Below, one piece after another: positions 11,466-21,376 of a DNA stretch of 64,000 nt. Both the position numbers and the translations under genes were made by a program. The DNA is from Toxonevra muliebris. Its lineage: Eukaryota; Arthropoda; Insecta; Diptera; Pallopteridae. Each line of letters starts with the position of its first letter. The stretch's first letter is position 1. The notes under the pieces are model-generated. The model saw nothing but the letters and a program-made list of their open reading frames with translations. It did not search any database and was not told where the DNA came from. The stretch lies in NCBI GenBank assembly GCA_963691655.1, contig OY829329.1, forward strand, positions 51,933,279-51,997,278. Direction: 5' to 3'.

Positions 11466-12157
11466 TTTAAAAAAATAAAAAGTACAAAGAAAAGGAAAAT
11501 CGATTTTTACAATCCTTTGTAAGTATACTTGTACATGTCTGAATGCAAAAAAATATTTTTCCTGGTTAATCTGTTCGTCGATGGTAAAAACATTGAATGA
11601 AAAATTTGCTGTAAATGTATTGCGAAATAAAACTGCGTCCTGAAAAAAAAACAAATTTTTTAAAATCTTGGTAGTAAGCCCCCACCGGGAAATAAAAATT
11701 GCAAGAAAATTTTAATTTTTTCAATTGCATCACCTATAGCTTTGTTTTTTGTAACCCAACGTCATAAACATTGTTTCATTAACTGTCAGTAACGCTTCCA
11801 GAGAAAGATGGTCTAGAGACAGTTCTTGTAAAACTATGAAGTGCTTTGTGAATGTATCGAAAAGGAGAACAGTAAATGTAAGTTCGTATTGGGGAAAAAC
11901 GATCGGTGCAACATAATTGATTTAATTACAGAGCATAATACATATGGGTAACATATGTATCATCGTTGGTCTAGCATGTGGATCCTGTTTGGAAAGGAAA
12001 GTAACACTACAGAGCAATGCCTTTGTTAGAGTCTAATTTTCGCAAGAAAAAATAGTCGTGCCTGTCGGGTGTTGTTTTGAGGATAAGATAAGGGGGAGAA
12101 ATGCAAAGGATTGTAAAAATCGATTTTCCTTTTCTTTGTACTTTTTATTTTTTTAAA
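11466..12157. repeat. Perfect 54-bp inverted repeat bounding 584 bp
   Basis: Bases 11466-11519 and 12104-12157 are exact reverse complements over 54 positions. The left arm begins TTTAAAAAAATAAAAAGTAC and ends CAATCCTTTG. The match stops at both the outer and inner borders. The 584-bp interior holds no recognisable gene. The arms could be terminal repeats of a DNA element, but no target-site duplication is visible. They may instead come from a recent inverted duplication. Confidence 0.85.
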
Positions 12158-12478
12158 GCCGAAAAAATGATTAAAAAATCGAAAAATCGCAACCATTTTC
12201 AACTGCAGTCTCGTCAGTTTTCAATTCATGAAAATAAACTAAGAACAAAAATTGTAAATCGGATGAAAATTAGCAAAGTTATGAGTGATTGTTTACATGA
12301 ACCTACCCAAAAACGGTTTTTTGACCATAAAACGAGGTTTTGGGGGTGTATGGGAAATTTCCTCCAAACCATTTTTCTTAGTATTACTAGACCTACAATT
12401 TGTGCTAGGTCTCCATAAAAGAGCCAGATCACTGTCACACACGGCTAATCTGAATTCCGACCCCATTTTAAAATAACA

Positions 12479-12640
12479 AGGTGTGTACTTGTACACTATC
12501 TTATAATTCTCATGTACTTTATATTGATAGTGAATATAAGAAAGTTATGAAAATTAACCACGAAAATTGAACTCGAACCTCCCGGATGAAAGTCTGGTGC
12601 ACTACCCACTAGACTATCGAGGTCGTGAAGTTTAACCGTA
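12479..12640 (-). mobile_element. tRNA-derived SINE, second family, copy 2
   Basis: On the minus strand the head has an A-box-like TAGTCTAGTGGGTAGT at 12616-12601 and a B-box-like GGTTCGAGTTC at 12579-12569. The tail follows: GGTTAATTTTCATAACTTTC ... TCACTATCAATATAAAGT ... GTGTACAAGTACACAC. The tail is shared with the copy at 10815-11060, which defines the family. The A-to-B spacing is that of a tRNA. The head does not fold into a full tRNA with a paired acceptor stem, so it is not a tRNA gene. Confidence 0.7.
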
Positions 12641-12729
12641 ACTATCTTGAAAATTTCTTCTACAACACTTACTACACAGCAAATAAACATATAAAAAAAA
12701 GCTAAAAACAAGGAAACAGAGAAACAAGA

Positions 12730-13945
12730 GTTTTAGAGTATTTAAGAAGTTCGAGTTTCAACAAATCGATTATTTCTTTTTTAATGTATTGTATTTCGAA
12801 AGTACAATATATTAAAAGTATATTATAAAAATTTCAGACCAAAATTCAAAATATTTCCAAGTTATAGCACATAATCGAGAGCGCCTCATAATTGCGCACT
12901 GTAAGTTGTTAAAACTTCAAAAGCGTTTTTCTCTGAACAACGTTTTTTTTATTGTCTCAGGGGTCTGAGAGAATACTATCCAACCGATTGGGGTGAAATT
13001 TTAAAACGTTATTTTACACGCCAATCGCTCTCGCAGGTAGTAGAATTGGCCATTTGTAATCAATGTTTCCTATAGTTTCAATTATTTTGGGGCCATTTTT
13101 CCTCTTTTTACTTGGGGTGTTTTTTCATTTTGCAAAAAGGGTCCAAAAGTTCAAAAATATAAAAAATTAAAAATTAAAGACCATTTTCAGCGGTCATAAA
13201 GCCCATAGGCATTGTGACCCCCATGGTATTTATAGCTTTTAATGAAATTTTATTTTTGCTATCGGTAATGCATTGCAAATGTAAGAAAACAAAGAATTTT
13301 TGAAGTGTCGATCAACAAACGTTACCAAGTGAATTAAAAATAAAAAAAATTATGAAGATAGTAATGAACAAAGAAAATTTATTCACAAAAAAAGCGCGAG
13401 GGAAAGTTTATTTAGGAAAACATCGCACGATTTTTTCCTAACAAAAAAAATTTGTTTGGAAAAAATTTTTGGCTGCAGGGGTTTTCGTTCATAATTTCCT
13501 TATGAATATTTTTGAATTAAAAATGAGAAAATGATTGAGATTATAATGAACAAAAAAAACTTTATTCAGAAAAAGTCGCGAGGGAAAGTTTATTTAGGAA
13601 AACATCGCGCGATTTCTTCCTAAATAAACTTTCCCTCTCGACTTTTGTTTTCTGAAAAAAATTTTTGGCTGCAAGGGTTTTTCGGTCATAATTTCCTAAT
13701 GAAAATTTTCACCTCTTTCACCTTTAAATTGCAGTCCACTTCACTTATTAATAATATGGAAAGCTACAATTCTCCTTTTTGTAAATGTAAGATAGATGAT
13801 ACAATTAATGTTTTGTTAAATAAAATTTGAGAGAAAAAGATATTGGGACCTTGTTTCATTTTAGTTTAGGGCCATATTTCAATTTGTATGTTGGGGTAAT
13901 ATTACATATTGAAAAATGGCCCCATATTTCATAGAGCCCAGACCA
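12730..13945. repeat. Decayed repeat block with internal duplication and hairpins
   Basis: The block contains two direct copies, about 90 bp each, of a segment with GCGAGGGAAAGTTTATTTAG (near 13395 and 13578). Two direct copies of TTGGCTGCA(A/G)GGGTTTT lie near 13470 and 13665. Inverted copies of GGGCCATATTTC / GAAAAATGGCCC lie at about 13866-13924, and a related GGGGCCATTTTTCC sits near 13090. Together these suggest one old, internally repetitive non-autonomous element. I could not define clean ends. No coding signal was seen. Confidence 0.45.
13572..13645. repeat. Strong hairpin, 29-bp arms
   Basis: The arm 13572-13600 (AAAGTCGCGAGGGAAAG then TTTATTTAGGAA) and the arm 13617-13645 are reverse complements with one mismatch, around a 16-nt loop that itself contains GCGCGA. 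Weaker pairing continues outward through CAGAAAA. The left arm also exists as a direct repeat about 180 bp upstream without its partner arm. Confidence 0.8.
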
Positions 13946-14206
13946 CATCCTTAAAAAAGTACTCATTCAGAAAAAACCAAAAAATATATATGTGCCATCG
14001 AGTGCAAAAAACTAAAAGCTTACCCGTGAAGGTTAAATATATATCTAACGTTTAAAAAGCAATTGGGTCAGGCGGCAGATGTTTCCTACTCTACCAAAGT
14101 TAAAAAAAGTAAAAAAATCAGACTTTACTTAAGACATATTTTCTGAATCTAAAAACAAAAAAACCACATGGCTAATATTCATGTTTTATACTAAAAACAT
14201 AGTATT

Positions 14207-14520
14207 CTTTCAATATCTCTATTCAGTGAAGATATTTGGAATCAAATCTGCAATTCTGGGTTACGATTTCAAATATCAGTAGCTTATATAGTATATTGAA
14301 AGATTAAGAACTATCACTAAGATCACTGCTGAGGAATCGTGGCGGATTCCGAAACGGCCGTCTGATTTGCCCGTCTCTGTATACACTGTTGTTGTGATGA
14401 CTACACATACACGTTCTTTAAGCCTATCACACATTATTTAATGAAGCACATACATGGAACAGTAGTCAAGACTTTGATAAATTAACAACTAGATTTAATT
14501 TTCCATAGTCTACAAAAAAC
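14207..14520 (+). repeat. Interspersed repeat, copy A
   Basis: The segment starts CTTTCAATATCTCTATT and includes GAAACGGCCGTCTGATTTGC and ACACTGTTGTTGTGATGA. It continues to CCATAGTCTACAAAAAAC. Its first about 190 bp recur at 14671-14864, and its last about 180 bp recur inverted at 37924-38101. A short part also recurs at 48435-48487. It has no coding capacity and no recognisable family ends. Orientation is arbitrary. Confidence 0.75.
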
Positions 14521-14670
14521 ATTACAAATTAATTGAATAAGGCTTGATTCAACACACACACACACTCTTTCTCATGTACTAGACTTTGAAATACCGAACT
14601 GTTATGCGGACTAGTAGTAAGGAGACAAACTCAACAACAAATAAGTATACAGAACGGTAGTGGTAGCTTT

Positions 14671-14864
14671 CTTTCAATATCTCTATTTAGTGAAGGTAAT
14701 TGGAATCAAATCTTGGATTCTTGGTTATGATTTCAAATATTAGTAGCTTATATAGTATATTGAAAGATTAAGAACTATCACTAAGATCATTGGTGAGGAA
14801 TCGTGACGGATTCCGAAACGGCCGTCTGATTTGCCCGTCTCTGTATGTATACACTGTTGTTGTG
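14671..14864 (+). repeat. Interspersed repeat, copy B
   Basis: This is a direct copy of the first about 190 bp of copy A, roughly 90 percent alike by eye. Its start, CTTTCAATATCTCTATT, is the same. It ends shortly after CACTGTTGTTGTG, where copy A continues. The shared start and different ends suggest 3' truncation or separate insertion. Confidence 0.75.
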
Positions 14865-17491
14865 TACATTACCTAAATTATGGGGAATTGACTTTATTTC
14901 TAAAATCCATTGAAAAAAATTCTTAAGTTTATTCGAAATAATAAAAAAAAAAACTTCGAAAATGTACAAAATTTTAGCTTATTGCCAACCAATGCACAAC
15001 TTAAATAAAAAATTTTACTTTCAATGACTATAACTGAATACTTAGCCACATAGGACCAACAAAATTGTTCATATTCTTAGTTTAGAAGTATTTCCAATAA
15101 ATGGAAACTATTTTTTTTTTTCTGATCCGCAGAATTGAGTTTAGTCCAGCTAGCTTGTTCTACTCGAAACACTGTGCGCTGATGCTTTTACCAACTTGTT
15201 GTTAAGTTAAAATCAACAAATCGACAGTATTCTAATAAATGTTTGATTCTTGTAAGGTTATATTTTGACCATGTTTTCCTAAGTTGGTGAACCGAAATAC
15301 ATAATTCCGCTAATTCGTACTCTACTTAAATGTGCTCTATGTAGGTTTTTTAAAATATCTTGAACTCGAAAATAAATAAAATGATAGTGATGCAACATAA
15401 AAAGTAGATACTTTGTACTAAACACCATGACTAACTCCAAATGAATGTATAAAGTTCTTTCTCACGCCTTTACAGCAAAAATGCAAAAAAAAAAAAAACT
15501 CAAATTATCTGTGAACATCGCACACATTGTCCTTGTATAGTGTGTGTAATGTGTGTGGTTTGTGTGGTGTGCTCTTAAATTTCAATTAAGACATCTGTCA
15601 GCAAATGTCAAGTAAATTTATGGTCACAACAACAGCAAAAGCCAACGAAGAGATTTCGCTCTTTCTCTCTAAAACTAACAGAACAAAGATAAAGGATTTA
15701 ATGGCATCATTTACGACAGTACAACCAATATATTATTACCATAACGAAAGCAAGCAAACAACAATAACAACAGCAACAAGAATACATGCCATGAAGTTAG
15801 TAAATGGAGACGAAGAAGAAGAAGAAGAAGAGAACAGGAACCTCAGCACCAACAGAAACATCATTATCATCATTATTGGCAACATTATTATCATTGACAC
15901 ATGAAAAGGTATTTAGCAGCAAAAGCTGTCATAAGACACACAGACAAAATTATTAAGATCAGACGAGCAGAGCAAGACAAAGCACTAAAACTAAACTGAA
16001 ATGAACTGAATATATATACACATGGATAATGGAGGTCAAAAGGACGCGTCTCATTCGACACAATATGTGATGCAAACGCAGTTAAATGAAACACCGATCA
16101 ATCCGAGCGAGTAACAAAACGACCGCCTTGGAGGTATAGCGCAAATGTGCGTGTATATGTGTATGTGTGTCTCTCGCACTCTCTCTCTCACTTGGTATAT
16201 ATGTGTGGTTAATCAGGCTCATTAGGTGGTCAAACTCATTTAAGGTGCTCAACACACACAAACACACATTCACACACATAATTACGAACATGTCTTGCTG
16301 GCTTGCAAGAAAAGGGAAAAAATTCAAAAATTTTTGGTCTAAAATGTTGTGATTAAGTTATGGTTGCGGCTTTTAAACTCGCAACATCAACAGAATGCTC
16401 CATTAAACGTAATTTTGTTGTTTTTGTTGCTGTTGCCTTTTCTTAAAATTTGTTGTTTGGTTTAGAGCGATCCTGCGAATTTGAGACACACGCACACACA
16501 CACACAAAAAGAAAGCACTTGCATGCCGATATTATGATAAAGTGACCTCTTTGGTTATTATTTATGGCCTATTAGTGAAGTATGCATGTATGCATATATG
16601 TGTGTGTGTGCAAAAGGACCGCACAGGCAACAAATTACCTTTTTTGGCCCAAAAACAACCAAATAAAAAAAAAATCAACTTTGACTCGTTTTTGTTTTGG
16701 GTTGCGTTGATGCTTGATGAGTTAATAGGAATCGAGTTACAAACCAAAAATCAGCAACAGCAACAAATACAACAACATTTTGTTACCCAGATGACTTTAT
16801 ATAAAAATTCGTTTCATTTGTGTTTCGTTGTGTGTGTCTTCGCATCTCGTCTCAAATCTTCCTCTTCTTCTGCTGATGATTTTGCTTCTCTTATTTCTTC
16901 TGGCATTTTTTGAATTTTATTACTCTTGAAACTTGAAGACTAAAAGTTGACGATGTTTTTGCTGGTTTTTCGCTGGCCGGTTCCTGTTGTGACCGTAGGT
17001 ATTGACAGCTTTAATTAACTCATCCCATAGTTTAAGCAGCAGCACAGACATTTTGTACCCATTTTCATTTTTTTTAAATTTTTTTTTTCTGGTTTAAAGT
17101 GCTTGTTTGTGTTGTATCGATTATAAATGCGTTGTGCTCACAAAACTAACACATCCGGTGTCCTAATTGATGTGTGCGTCAATGTAGTATACATATATAA
17201 TTTAACTTATTGACTCTTTTTGAGCAGATCTGCAATATCTTGATATTTAGAGTTGGTTTAATAAATAATCGGGTTGAAGTTGCGCTTTGATTCAGTCCTT
17301 AGCATTTCCAAGAATGTCTGTACTTTAATATATGGCATTACAGATTTCCCTGTCGGACTGTCATCCAGAATTTTGATTTTTGAGTATATTTTCTTCATTT
17401 TTTCATCTCTGATGAAATTATCTTCTCTAGAGCGATAAAATTATAAAAACAATTGAATTTTCCTTCACTAATTAATTTCTATAGGTATATA
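14865..17491. other. Non-coding AT-rich stretch with simple repeats
   Basis: No gene seen. GT-rich runs lie near 15540-15572, a GAA run at about 15813-15832, and CA/GT runs at about 16157-16171, 16254-16280 and 16486-16506. A CAA/CAG patch lies near 16750-16778. Open frames of 60-123 codons here (15605-15904, 16542-16913) follow these repeats and show no conserved domain. Confidence 0.55.
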
Positions 17492-17520
17492 CACTGGCGG
17501 TCACGAAAACTGCACCACCC
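17492..17520 (+). repeat. Orphan Tc1-type terminal repeat
   Basis: CACTGGCGGTCACGAAAACT followed by GCACCACCC directly follows a TA. This is the kind of end seen in Tc1 elements (CACTGGCGGTCA). I found no inverted partner within several kilobases and no transposase next to it, so it is probably one end of a deleted copy. Confidence 0.45.
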
Positions 17521-18257
17521 ATCAATTTCAAGAAATTCGTTTAAAATGGGATCTAAACCTGAAGTTGTTTTACTGAATGTAAAGAATGTTGCAAGAATTT
17601 CACTGGGTTTCTTTTAAAATTTGGATTGAATTTTTAGTAAACCAAATTGAATAATTCTGTGCTCAATATAAAAATGATTACATTTTCTATCTTTTTCCCT
17701 TCTACTCCCAACACCATGGTAATCTGAAAACGAACTTAAAGCCTCGTTCAATTTGAATGGAATATGATATTTGATCCTGGAATTTAAAATCGTCTTACAG
17801 CTGTTTATGTTTATCAGTAGTTCACAACCCATTTGTGAGGCGTTTGCTTTTGCGTTTGTAAACTCTCGACTGTAATATTTACTGTTAATATTGAATTGAT
17901 AGTTAATTTTTCAGTTGGATCATATCGAATGCTTCTTGGTATTTAACTCTGGGCCTAAGAAAGTGTAGGACACTTGTTTTCATTTCCACTCGATGGTTCT
18001 CGATCCATTTGTGTTCTAAGTTGTTGATTAGAATCCTTGGCAGTCTTTCAAAATTTTGATGGAATTCTCGATATATCAAACTGAATGATTCTATCCCTAA
18101 ATAGGTGTAGCAAAATTTTTTCCAAACATTCTAAATCGATTCTCAGCCCCCTATCCTCATCAGCAGTTATCCCCAAGACCTGTTCATTCGATTCATATGT
18201 GTATCATTCGGAAGTTCCTCAATAATTAAGTACATAGAAAATTGAGGTACAAATATA

Positions 18258-18562
18258 TGACAGGCTGAGAGGAAAAGCGGGCTAAAATTTATATAAGAGC
18301 AAAAGTGAAATAATTTAGATTGTCAGTGCAAGAATGGCATAAGTAATACGGTTTAGAGTGAAAATGAAACGCCTTAAAAGTAAAAACAAAAATGGTATAA
18401 CAATTCTCTCAGAGCAAGAAGAGCATAGTTTTTTATTCCGTTTTCGCTCTGAACATATCTCGTTTCACTTTTGCTCTGAACATATCTCGTTTTGCTTTTG
18501 CTCTTAAGTAAAATTATTCCACTTTTTTCTGAAGTTATACCACTTTTCCTCTCAGCCTCTCA
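18258..18562. mobile_element. Foldback MITE, copy 1
   Basis: Inverted ends TGACAGGCTGAGAGGAAAAG and its counterpart ending at 18562 enclose about 305 bp. The arms continue inward with TAAGAGCAAAAG(T/C) and AATAATTT on both sides. Related motifs with TTTTGCTCTGAACATAT occur twice in the right arm. A second copy lies 41 bp downstream. No coding capacity. Confidence 0.7.
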
Positions 18563-18603
18563 AATGAGGACTATTCGGTTTTATATCATTTTCGAATGAT
18601 AAA

Positions 18604-18792
18604 TGACAGGCTGATATGAAAAGCGGGCTAAAATTTATATAAGAGCAAAAGTGAAATAATTTAGTGTGTCAGTGCACATATTTTGTTTCACTTTTGCTCT
18701 GAACATATTTCGTTTGGCTTTTGCTCTTAAGTAAAATTATTCCACTCTTTTCTGAATGTAGAAGTTATACCACTTTTCTTCTCAGCGTCTCA
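18604..18792. mobile_element. Foldback MITE, copy 2
   Basis: This is a shorter relative of the element at 18258-18562. It has the same left end (TGACAGGCTGATATGAAAAG) and the same internal block GCGGGCTAAAATTTATATAA, and its right end is CTTTTCTTCTCAGCGTCTCA. It lacks about 120 bp of the middle of copy 1. The flanking bases on the left of both copies read AT, but no longer target duplication is clear. Confidence 0.65.
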
Positions 18793-20108
18793 TATGTCGA
18801 TTGTGGGCACGGTTCTCATACTGATTATGCCATGGCAACTTGTGGATACATTTAAACTTTATGTACATAAACTTAAGAATCTCGGAAGATTCTCTAACAA
18901 CTCTCAGAGTTGAACATAAATCATTAAAAACTGACTACTAACTAATACTTCATTTTACAGGCAGATATTAATCTGATTAACTTACTTATGTATTCAATTA
19001 GATATTTCAAAAGTTTTAATATTAATTTTCTGTTCGACAAATTTTCTCACATGATTGAACAAAAATGCTTCAAAAATTCACATGAAATCAATGATCCAAC
19101 TAAACTAAAAAAGCACAATCTTGATGAGTTGTCAAATAAATGTCGCTTTATTCAAATTACCTCCTGAAACAGAAAAGAACTAAAAGGAACAAGCTTCATT
19201 CAAGTGTATAAAATGCATTAAAAACAAAAGTTTTGAATGATCAAAGAGAATATCGAAAATCCCAAAGAAAAAAAAAACATTAACCCTTTTCTTTAACGTA
19301 AAATCCTAATTGTCTGGCAAAAAATTTATTAAACGAAAAAACCGAAAAAACAAAAGAAATTGCGGCATGTCCATTTTTACATTCCCGTGCACTCTTGTGG
19401 GGCTATTTCAAAGCCAAACAAGTAAAGTAAAGTGCAGATTAGCCTACTCCATATACATGTATAATTCTTCATAAGTATGTACGAGACTTTGTGTCGCGCT
19501 TCCAAAAAAAAAAAAAACAACAACAAAAAGCAATTCAAAAAGAAGAAACTGTCGGCAAATGTTTTGAGCAATGTCAAAGCTGACATAAAGCTGCCGTGGA
19601 GTGGCTCAAATGCGGTACATGAAGTGGCAGTAGTTGATATTTGTGTGATCCTTTTGTTTTAAATACGAATATGCAAATGTGGCGGCGTTGGCGGAATCTC
19701 TTTTTACTAAATATGGTAAGAAATTTTTGACTGGTTTAGTTTTCTTTTTTCTTTTTTTTTTTTTGTACGGCTTTAATTTCATTTGTTGATTTGCTTTTGT
19801 TTTTTGTTCTTCAATTTACGGCTCGTTTGATTTTTGAGTTATGCGAATTGTTGTTTGATGAGATTTGAGTAGGATTATGTGAATTGATTAATATTTGAAT
19901 GGACATCAAACGAAGTATATTTAATAGGTAAAAGTTTTCTGTTTAGAATTGGCAATCAATCTATATGTTTTTAACCCATTGCCGTCTAGTTTTTTTTATA
20001 TCTATTTGCAAGTAAATGGGAGAAGACTTTTCGACATACTTTGGAAGTTAAGAAGGTGTTGAGATTGCGTTTAAATTGAACGAAAAAAAAAGCACAACTA
20101 TTTAATTA
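18793..20108. other. Non-coding AT-rich stretch
   Basis: No gene seen. A lone TTAACCCATTGCCGTCTAG near 19973 resembles the end of a piggyBac-type element but has no partner. The A-rich run near 19505-19535 gives a lysine-rich open frame (19477-19662) without meaning. Confidence 0.5.
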
Positions 20109-21376
20109 AGGAGTGAGATAGAAAAAATCTTAACACACGTTTTATACAATGATTTTTTTTGGGTGTAAAATTTAAAAATTTCTTTGATCTAGTTATCTTT
20201 GAAAAATATGTCAGTTGTTATTTTTAATGACAAACATGTTGATTTATTGTGAGTTTAATCAAAATGAGTGAAGAAAAAGAAGTACGTCTAAAAATTATTA
20301 AAAATTTAAAAGAAATCCAAATTGGTCCTACAAAAAATTGGCCAAAGAATTGAAGATTTGCCGTCAAACTATTTCCAATGTTATTAAACAGTTTCGGGAG
20401 AATTTGACCATCGATAGGAAACCTGGTTCGAGAAGAAAACAAGGACCACATGATATTGGGAAAGCCAAGAAAATAGAAAGCATATTAAAAAGATCTCCAA
20501 ACACATCTGGTAGAAAAGCTGCCCGGTTAGCCCAGTGCGCTGACTATTTGGTGCGAAAAGTTAAAGCCAATGCAGGTTTGAAAACATACAAAGTCCAAAA
20601 AGTTCCAGACAGGAATGCTGCAAAAAATGTAGACTCCAAAAGTAGGGCTTGGAAATTAAAATCGAATTTCATACAAAAATATTCATGTTGTATAATGGAC
20701 GATGAAACGTATGTACTGGCAGATTTTACGCAGCTTCCGGGTCAAAATTTTTATGTTGCTGATGCTCGAGGAAATGTCGAAGAACAATTTAGAATCCAAA
20801 AGCAGACAAAATTTCATAAAAAATTCCTGGTATTGCAAGCTATATGCAGTTGCGGCAAAAGAAGCAAGTCATTTGTTACAGTGGGCTCTATAAATACCGA
20901 AATATACATCAAAGAATGTTTGAAAAAAAGACTTCTTCCCTTCATAAGAGAGCACAATGTGTCCACATATTTTTGGCCCGATTTGGCATCATGGTACCAA
21001 AGTAATAACATAGTTTTTGTCCAAGAGAAGTCAATCCTCCAAATTGTCCGGAGCTAAGACCAGTGGAGAGATATTGGGCTCTTGTGAAAAGAAACTTAAA
21101 GAGCACAAAAAAGGTGCCCCAAAATATCGAAGATTTTAAAAGGAGATGGGCAAACTATTCCAAAAAGGTGTCTGAAACAACTATCAAATCTCTAATGGAA
21201 AGCTTACCAAAAAAGGTCCACGAGTTCATAAATAGTGGTTAGAACTATAAAAGTTATGTTTTTCTGCAATTTTTAAAATATTATCAATTAAATAAAAAAA
21301 ATCAAAACTATAAGATCAACCGTTTAAAATTTTATTTTGAATTTTATATATGTTAAGATTTTTTTGATCTCACCAA
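20109..21376 (+). mobile_element. DD37E Tc1/mariner-superfamily element, copy 1
   Basis: The left end is AGGAGTGAGATAGAAAAAAT after a TA at 20107-20108. The right end is the inverted counterpart ATCTTAACATA / GTGAGATCAAAAAAAT, recognisable up to 21373 but without a clean TA, so the last few bases are mutated or lost. The total is about 1.27 kb. It encodes one transposase on the plus strand (separate entry). The related copy at 23786-25002 has the same ends and gene in the opposite orientation. Confidence 0.85.
20264..21242 (+). pseudogene. DD37E-type (ITmD37E-like) transposase, broken
   Basis: Transposase of the flanking element. It starts MSEEKEVRLKIIKN, with a helix-turn-helix KELKICRQTISNVIKQF in the first third. 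The catalytic block CCIMDDETYV holds the first Asp (about 20695-20710). YFWPDLAS holds the second Asp (about 20976), and PELRPVERYWALVKR holds the final Glu (about 21080). In the less damaged sister copy the second acid and the Glu are separated by 37 residues, giving DD37E, the signature named ITmD37E in mosquitoes. This copy is dead for three reasons. It has a one-base loss near 20310. Nine codons (the CHYGKKALK of the sister copy) are missing after DLAS near 20991. Another one-base loss near 21020 leads to the stop at 21055. The final stop of the original frame is at 21240-21242. Confidence 0.85.

Noticed and set aside
12569..12640. Functional tRNA gene
   Set aside because: The boxes are good, but there is no complete cloverleaf and the body is shared with another SINE-like copy.
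19973..19991. piggyBac-type end TTAACCCATTGCCGTCTAG
   Set aside because: I found no inverted partner with TTAA in the window, so it is too weak to call an element.
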